From Psococerastis gibbosa (Eukaryota; Arthropoda; Insecta; Psocodea; Psocidae), in the NCBI GenBank assembly GCA_963971405.1, contig OZ020486.1, forward strand, positions 16,515,419-16,579,418: DNA of 64,000 nt, written 5' to 3'. Shown here one piece after another: positions 58,066-64,000 of the stretch (position 1 is the stretch's first letter; the number at the start of each line of letters is the position of its first letter). The notes below the pieces were generated by a model. That model was not told where the DNA came from. It was given only the letters and a program-made list of their open reading frames with translations, and did no database searches. The position numbers and the translations under genes are program-made.

Positions 58066-61000
58066 TTAACTCAATTTCCCAGTAGCCAGCATACTTTGAA
58101 TCTCCAAAAACGATTTACCTTTTGTTTCGGGTACCTTAAAATAAATGAAAACAATACCAATAGCCGTGAAACCGGCGTAGAACCAAAAGGCGCCGGCTTT
58201 ACCAACTAAACTGACAAAATCTACGTATGTGTTGGTGACGAAAAACACAAGGAACCAGTTGATGATGCAGGCTAGAGAGGATGCGGGCCCCTTTATTTTG
58301 GAGGAGAAAACTTCACCCATGACGAGCCAGGGGATCGGTCCTAGACCAGTGGCCATGCCAATTAAGAAAACGTTGATGGTTATTAGAGGAACCCAACTTA
58401 GGGTTACTGCTGCGTCAGGATGGTAGTCTTTTAGGTAAAAGAATATGCCTGGAATGAAAAAGTTACGACTCCATTATGAACGCTTCGTTTTATTAAATGT
58501 TCTTTTATTGTAAGTTAAGCATTATGTAAATGTTATAAATGTACTAAACCGCACACGGGCTAGTGCCTTGCGGTATGTCAACTATGTAATTAATTTTGTT
58601 GTTGTTGTTGGTATAAAATATAATCGTAATCGTAATAGATAGGTGGTACAGAACCATGGTGTGGTAGATACGTCTTCTTCTTTAGCGGCAATTTAGCGAT
58701 TGATTTGCAGGAAATCTTTCCATCTCTGTCCAGGGCCGTTCTCTAGAGTTCCAAGTATACCAGATACGTTCAGCCACTCATATATCTTGTATGGAGCTTT
58801 CTGCATACGCCATCGATGGTTGGCCGTTGACCATTGCGTCTTCTATTATGGTGTTCTATGTGTCTGATCAGGTGCCCCCATGCACTTACGGCTCTTATAT
58901 CTTTTCACGTAGAGACCATAACTTAAGGAACGCCATTTACTTTATTGTTAAGAAACAACGCTGAAATCGACGCCGCTCTCAACGGAGAAGACATAGTAAG
59001 GTTCATTAAAGCACAACGATTAAGGTGGCTGGGACACGTTGTAAGGATGTCTGAAGAACGCATGCCACGAAATATGTACAAAGCAAGCATGACGGAAAGA
59101 CGACTGCCAGGACGGCCAAGAAACCGCTGGAAGGACGAGTTAGAGAATGACCTTCGCGAGTTGGGAGTCTCCAGATGGTGGAGCGTTGTGCAAAACCGAG
59201 AAGAATGGAGGAGTGTTGTCGAGCAGGCCAACGCCCACCAAGGGCTGTAGAGCCGGAAGAAGAAGAAGATTTACTTTATTGTGAATGAGAAATTTGACCA
59301 TTGAACATGGTCCTCAGTTTTTTCGGACATTATTGATATTTTTTCCATATGAATTTTGGAAGTTGACAAAGAAGTATACACGTCCTTGATGCCAACCAAC
59401 ACCGGTTGAAACAACCAAGCGAAAATTCTGAGCTGAGCCATGCTTACTATCGCAACAGGCGTGACTTAACCAAATTCCGGTAAGGGTCTAGGAAAGGCCA
59501 CTTAAAAGGCTACTTAAAAGGCTACTTATCAAATGCAGTAAGCCTTGAAAGTCGTGTTTGTATCTCAGTTGGCCTAGGCCACGGGTTGGCACTTTTTATT
59601 TTATTTTGTTTTTTTAAATAATCTAAAGTTAGCCATATTTTTATTTACTGCTAATTATATAGATTATTATTTAATGCGCTATTATGCAAATAAGAGGCAT
59701 ACTCAATGAAAGAAACTCTATAAAGACTAAAAGTAATGTCTGTCGGTATAGGTCACGTACCAACATAAGCAATTACTATCCAGTAGGCCCTAATTCTCTA
59801 CATCTCTCAATATCCGCATAGACACTTCAATGGGTATAAAAAGAAAAATGGACGTGAGGAAAAGACTTACCAAGAATTACAAGGCAACAGAAACTGGGAA
59901 TAGCAGAGCAAAATAACAGGACTCGTCGACCTGCCCTGTCAACGAGTAGGAGGCTCATGAATGTTATAAACGCCTAGAATGGAAGATATACCGTACTGTA
60001 ATTAGCGAAAAAAATAAAATAATAAATATACAGTACATGTCGCTAATTATTCGGATGAAAAAGGACACAACTCTAAATCCATTAATTTACAGAAATTGAA
60101 GTTAGAGTTTTTTACACTACACGCCTACCTCCCACCAAATAGAAATTAAACGACATATTTGAAGGAAGGAGTATATATATTAGTATATTTAACATGTAAA
60201 TGTAATCATATTATGAAGATGTTCTAAGGAGTACACCTTATACGAGTATTGGTCCGGCTATGGGTATGAATAACATAGTATCTAGGTAACGTCCTTAAAA
60301 TGACTGTTAGCCTACAATAGTATACATCATCTTCGAAGAATTAAATACCTGAACTGAACCAACAATGACTGCGCACACATCGGGGTGCAGATCACTTCCA
60401 GCGTCTCTGAATATTTCCGAAGTGTAGAAAATGACAATATTGACTCCAGTCATTTGTTGGAAGAACATTAGCCCAAATGAGACGATAAGAGCGTTCATAT
60501 TCGTGCGAGACGAGATCAAGTCACTCCAAGTGCCAGCGTTCCTTGCTGCGTCCTGAATTTCTTGCTTCATAAGTAGAAATCACAAAAATTCAACTTTACT
60601 ATAGTACAGTATTTTATTATAGCTGGTAAGTTTTACAGTTTAATTAAAAACTTAATTTGTGGCATTGTTACTTGATTGCATGAAGAAACCTGAGTAATTT
60701 TGAACCGCAACATTGCTGCTTTTCAAGCAGAGAAGTAGAATTTGTTGTGGAGAGCACAAAATTGTATGTTAGTTACTGAGTCTCATAGCAGCATACAGTA
60801 GTTTATCGTCAATCTTCATATCAATTTGCGCTAACAATTTAATCTACGGTATTTCTTTAAAACAAAACCGTATATAGCCATGCATATTATTCCCAAGTTG
60901 TCATGACCCACGAGTCCTCTTCGGCCCGAAAGGTGGGTAAAGAATAAAGGGAACCTTACTTCTAGCATCTTGATTTCTGGAGCTATATTATAATTGACTC

Positions 61001-63819
61001 CTCGGAAATATTGCAGAGTTCTTTCGGCTTCGCCTTTCCGCCCATTCTTCAGGTAGTATACAGGTGTATCCGGCATGAAGATGAAAATTATGAATGCCAA
61101 AATAGAAGGCATGGACATAATAATGGCCAGCCATGTATAGTCAACAATTGCCCCAATCAGGAATACGAACAGTATACCGACGCAGATAAAGACCTAAAAA
61201 CAATAATTTATTATCTTACTCGTTTGTAGCCTATTTGCACCATAATAATTAATATACTAGTATATGGCCTATAGTCCCGAAGGGTTAAATAAAATTTAAA
61301 CAATTTGATTTCCTGTGCCTCACAGCCCTTATTCAGTTCCCCCTCACAATAATTTTCGACACCTAATTTTTTTCACAAATTATTTTTATAAACCTACATT
61401 CTGTATGTTATATTGTATTATATGTAGGGTACCATGAAATGGAGTGTAAAGTAATAAGAGATTCATACAGTAGGTATTTATTGCTCCCTTATACTTTCAC
61501 CTTCCTCATTAAAATTATGTCTGCTCACAAATACGCCTAATAGCCTACAATGAAACGCTGCGTAGAAATAGTAAACCAATGGGTTAAGAGCTTGTTCACG
61601 GGAAATGCTAATTGTCATAGTCTACAAAATGATCACGCCAAACACAGATAAAGAGGAGTGGCTGCAGCCATGGCCGTAGCCAGGGGGGGGGGTTCATGGG
61701 GGTTCAACCCCCCCCCCCCCCGCCGAAATGAAATGGCTTCATACTAGATAGAATCGGATTTTGAGAGGAAAAATAAAAACCACTATGCAATAACCAATGA
61801 AATTTCTAAACCCCCCCCCCCCCCCCGAAAAAAATCCTGGCTACGGCCATGGCTGTAGCCAAACACTACCCCTATGACTGGCAGGAGTGAATACGGTACT
61901 GAATTGACAAGCAGGGGAGGGGAGCGTAATTGTAAGAAGACTGAAGAAAATAGCGACGCTCTATGAAGACAACCCCATCAACTTCTGAACTCGGTTCAGT
62001 TAAATCAGGTGTGCGAAATGCCTCAATCAAAGGAATCTTTCACTTTAAAAAACAGCCAATAAATAAAAATTGTTGGTGCCATACAGTATATTTTTTAAAT
62101 TTTAAAATTTATACATAATAAATACAGTATATTATTAACTTTGAATTGGCCGACAAAGTTAACCTATGCGTGAACAAATTCATTAATAATAATAATACAG
62201 TAAGCAGGCTTACATATGTATTAAGTAGGCCTATCGTTCGTCGGATCAGATCAGACCCTAGTATTTATAAAGATATTAGTTATATTTTGTATTATATATT
62301 TTTAAAATGATTAATTCTTCAATTATTTGCAGAAAGCAATAATAAACAGAACCACCTCAGTTTTGCTTTATTGTTGTTCTACTCATCCACTGTATTTTAT
62401 ATTTTGTTTGTACTTTATACACATCAGCAGCCTGATCGAGGCGATTATAATACCGGGGTTAAATAAATACCCTAGGATTTTAACTGTAAACAAACAAATT
62501 TTGAATAGCACTTTCCATTATAAAATTAACTTGTTTACATATTTATTACCAGGGGATTAAATAAATACCGGTATTTATTTAATCCACTGGTAAACAAGAT
62601 GATTTTATAATGGAAAGTGCTATTCAAAATTTGTTTGTTTACAGTTATAATCCTAACTAAAATTGTTAACTTTATAAAATTAAAATTGAATTTTTACGTT
62701 ACGTAACCCCTCCCTCCCCTATAGTAACGAAGCGTAACGCTAATGGGAACCCCCCCCCCCTCCCCCTCAGAAGCGTTACGTAGGCTAATTTATGGATGCT
62801 CCCTAACCGTGTTCTAATGAAAGATTATATTCTATTTTAAAAAACACTTTGTAATATCTAATTGAGGCTACTTAAAACGTAGGTAAAACTTAGGATGTAA
62901 GTATTCTGTATTCAATTTACGGAAACACCATATTTTTATCAACAGTAGAACACAGTTGCATAACCACAAAACTGAAGAAATTGGTAATGAATGGAAAATT
63001 AGTCATCGCTATTCGCTAGAAGGATAAGGGGTGGGGTCATTCACCCCACATGCCCGTTGCGCCAAACTACTATGCCCATTCAATCATGCAACTCCTGATT
63101 GACCTGACACTCCTCAATAGAATGATGGGAGTGTCATAGGCCCATGTTGATGCTATACTTTGGGGCTTTTACCTAATAATATAGGGTCGTTCGTTATTTA
63201 GGGGTTCTTCAATCGAGGGGGGGGGGGAGGTCTGCAGTTGACGCTCCTAAGCTTTTGAAAAAAATAGCAATAACAATTCTAAAGGAGCTTATGTACTCAA
63301 TTTTATTATATCTTAGCTTGGTTAGGCCTATAGCTCCCAAAAATAATAAATACAGGCCTACATATGTGACAAGTATAGTTCCATTCATAGGTTGAGAAGT
63401 AGCTTAAACGAATTTCAAAAATACATAGCCTAGCTATATCAATGAAGACTATTATAGAACATCCCCCCCCCCCATCCATCACAACAATGAATTAACAGAA
63501 AATCGAAATGATCGTCGGCGCTATGCCTATAGGCTACTGCTTATAATATAGCCTAGTTGATAATAAAAGTAATATATACGTGGAAATGAGTCGTACCTCG
63601 AAGTAGCTCCCCAGCGCTCCACGGATCGAAATCTCAGCGATTTCTCCTATATACATTGGAGTGACAACTGAGAACCCGCCACAGGCAAACCCAGCAAGAA
63701 CTCTGGCGATGTAAATCGACCAAATATCTCTCCCAAAGATAATCATCATCCAGGATATAATGAATGGGACGGCCATTCCGATAATAGTCCATTTCCTCCC
63801 AATGGAATCAGCAATGAAT
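58066..63819 (-). CDS. Tret1: Tret1-like facilitated sugar transporter C, 5' part outside window
   Basis: About 385 C-terminal residues of an MFS sugar carrier. Exons: 63819-63597, 61193-60960, 60564-60349, 59973-59871, 58448-58066. The first visible exon opens in phase 2, so roughly 98 N-terminal residues lie to the right of the window by comparison with Tret1-A. Motifs: ADSIGRK (helix 2-3 loop), IRGALGSYFE, PDTP in place of PESP/PETP, FQQMTGVN, DRAGRR, GLGPIPWLVMGE and PETKGK. Exon lengths 223, 234, 216 and 103 equal those of Tret1-A exactly, indicating duplication with intron positions kept. The final exon continues to 383 bases versus 374 in A. Frames are intact and splice sites normal. 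Two LINE fragments occupy the last intron. Confidence 0.94.
58664..58880 (-). pseudogene. Possible LINE 3' fragment
   Basis: On the minus strand it ends in GCCGCTAAAGAAGAAG, a GAA-type tail like that at 59250-59275, and has broken coding such as APYKIYEWL. It lies head-to-head with the next LINE fragment. Tentative. Confidence 0.4.
58945..59275 (+). pseudogene. LINE C-terminal domain with GAA tail
   Basis: Encodes RFIKAQRLRWLGHVVRMSEE, then GRPRNRWKDELENDL, and ends REEWRSVVEQANAHQGL, stop. This is the standard C-terminus of many animal endonuclease-reverse-transcriptase LINEs, followed by AGAAGAAGAAGA. The frame is intact over about 100 residues but 5'-truncated. Antisense in the last Tret1-C intron. 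Confidence 0.85.
61679..61851. mobile_element. hAT-like element with C runs
   Basis: CATGGCCGTAGCCAGG at both ends (inverted). Flanks GCTGCAGC (61671-61678) and GCTGTAGC (61852-61859) match at 7 of 8. The interior, with 14-17 C runs, is an inverted, shortened relative of 9509-9816. Lies in a Tret1-C intron. Confidence 0.88.
62440..62660. mobile_element. Foldback MITE, CCGGGGTTTA type, copy 2
   Basis: Starts GGCGATTATAATACCGGGGT like copy 1 (7596-7777). The two arms (about 62478-62552 and 62585-62655) are inverted copies around a perfect 30-base palindrome at 62555-62584 centred on ACCGGT. Lies in a Tret1-C intron. Confidence 0.8.
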
Positions 63820-64000
63820 CTACAATAGAAAATTATATGCGGCCTTTCTTATACGTATACTTAAGCCGCCGTATATACATTGTAGACTAATAAGGTGCTG
63901 AAAGAAGTTACAAGACGAGTGTCTGACTGTTTGGGCAGCCATCCACCAACACTAGATTGAAAGGGAGGGGGCGCAAAATGAAACACCCCCCCCCCCCCCG

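Overview
This window is nuclear DNA from an intron-rich, AT-rich animal genome, most likely an arthropod. The evidence is GT-AG introns, short coding exons, facilitated-trehalose-transporter-like (Tret1) genes, and debris from mariner, hAT, Harbinger-like, Penelope, LINE and tRNA-SINE elements. No ribosomal or mitochondrial sequence was seen, so the species cannot be named. Exon joins below were made by eye from splice sites and reading phase. No searches were run.

Layout. At 1-3402 (+) is the 3' end of an unrecognised multi-exon gene, possibly with a cysteine-rich last exon. At 3.4-6.7 kb is repeat-rich DNA: a SINE, a foldback MITE and a dead mariner interrupted by a GC-rich tandem array. 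At 6713-7216 (-) is WASHC3, a WASH complex subunit. At 12123-13497 (+) is pterin-4a-carbinolamine dehydratase (PCBD). At 14098-17429 (+) is SARNP, a SAP-domain mRNA-export factor. From 17.4 to 28 kb no gene was found, only LINE, SINE, hAT and Harbinger-like remnants.

From 29.6 kb to the right edge lies a cluster of three sugar-transporter genes. Tret1-A (29602-38653, +) and Tret1-B (41565-50155, -) are complete and convergent. Tret1-C (58066-63819, -) runs off the right edge. A and C have the same exon lengths in the four comparable internal exons; B has a different intron layout. They would be plasma-membrane major facilitator superfamily sugar carriers.

The strongest non-genic signal is a family of near-perfect palindromes (140 to 220 bp) at nine places. 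They carry 3-bp TWA target duplications, conserved ends and a conserved centre. Their arm sequences differ between subfamilies, yet the two arms of each copy match each other. A second theme is small hAT-type elements with 8-bp target duplications, several carrying long G or C runs. Several repeats sit within a few tens of bases of functional splice sites.
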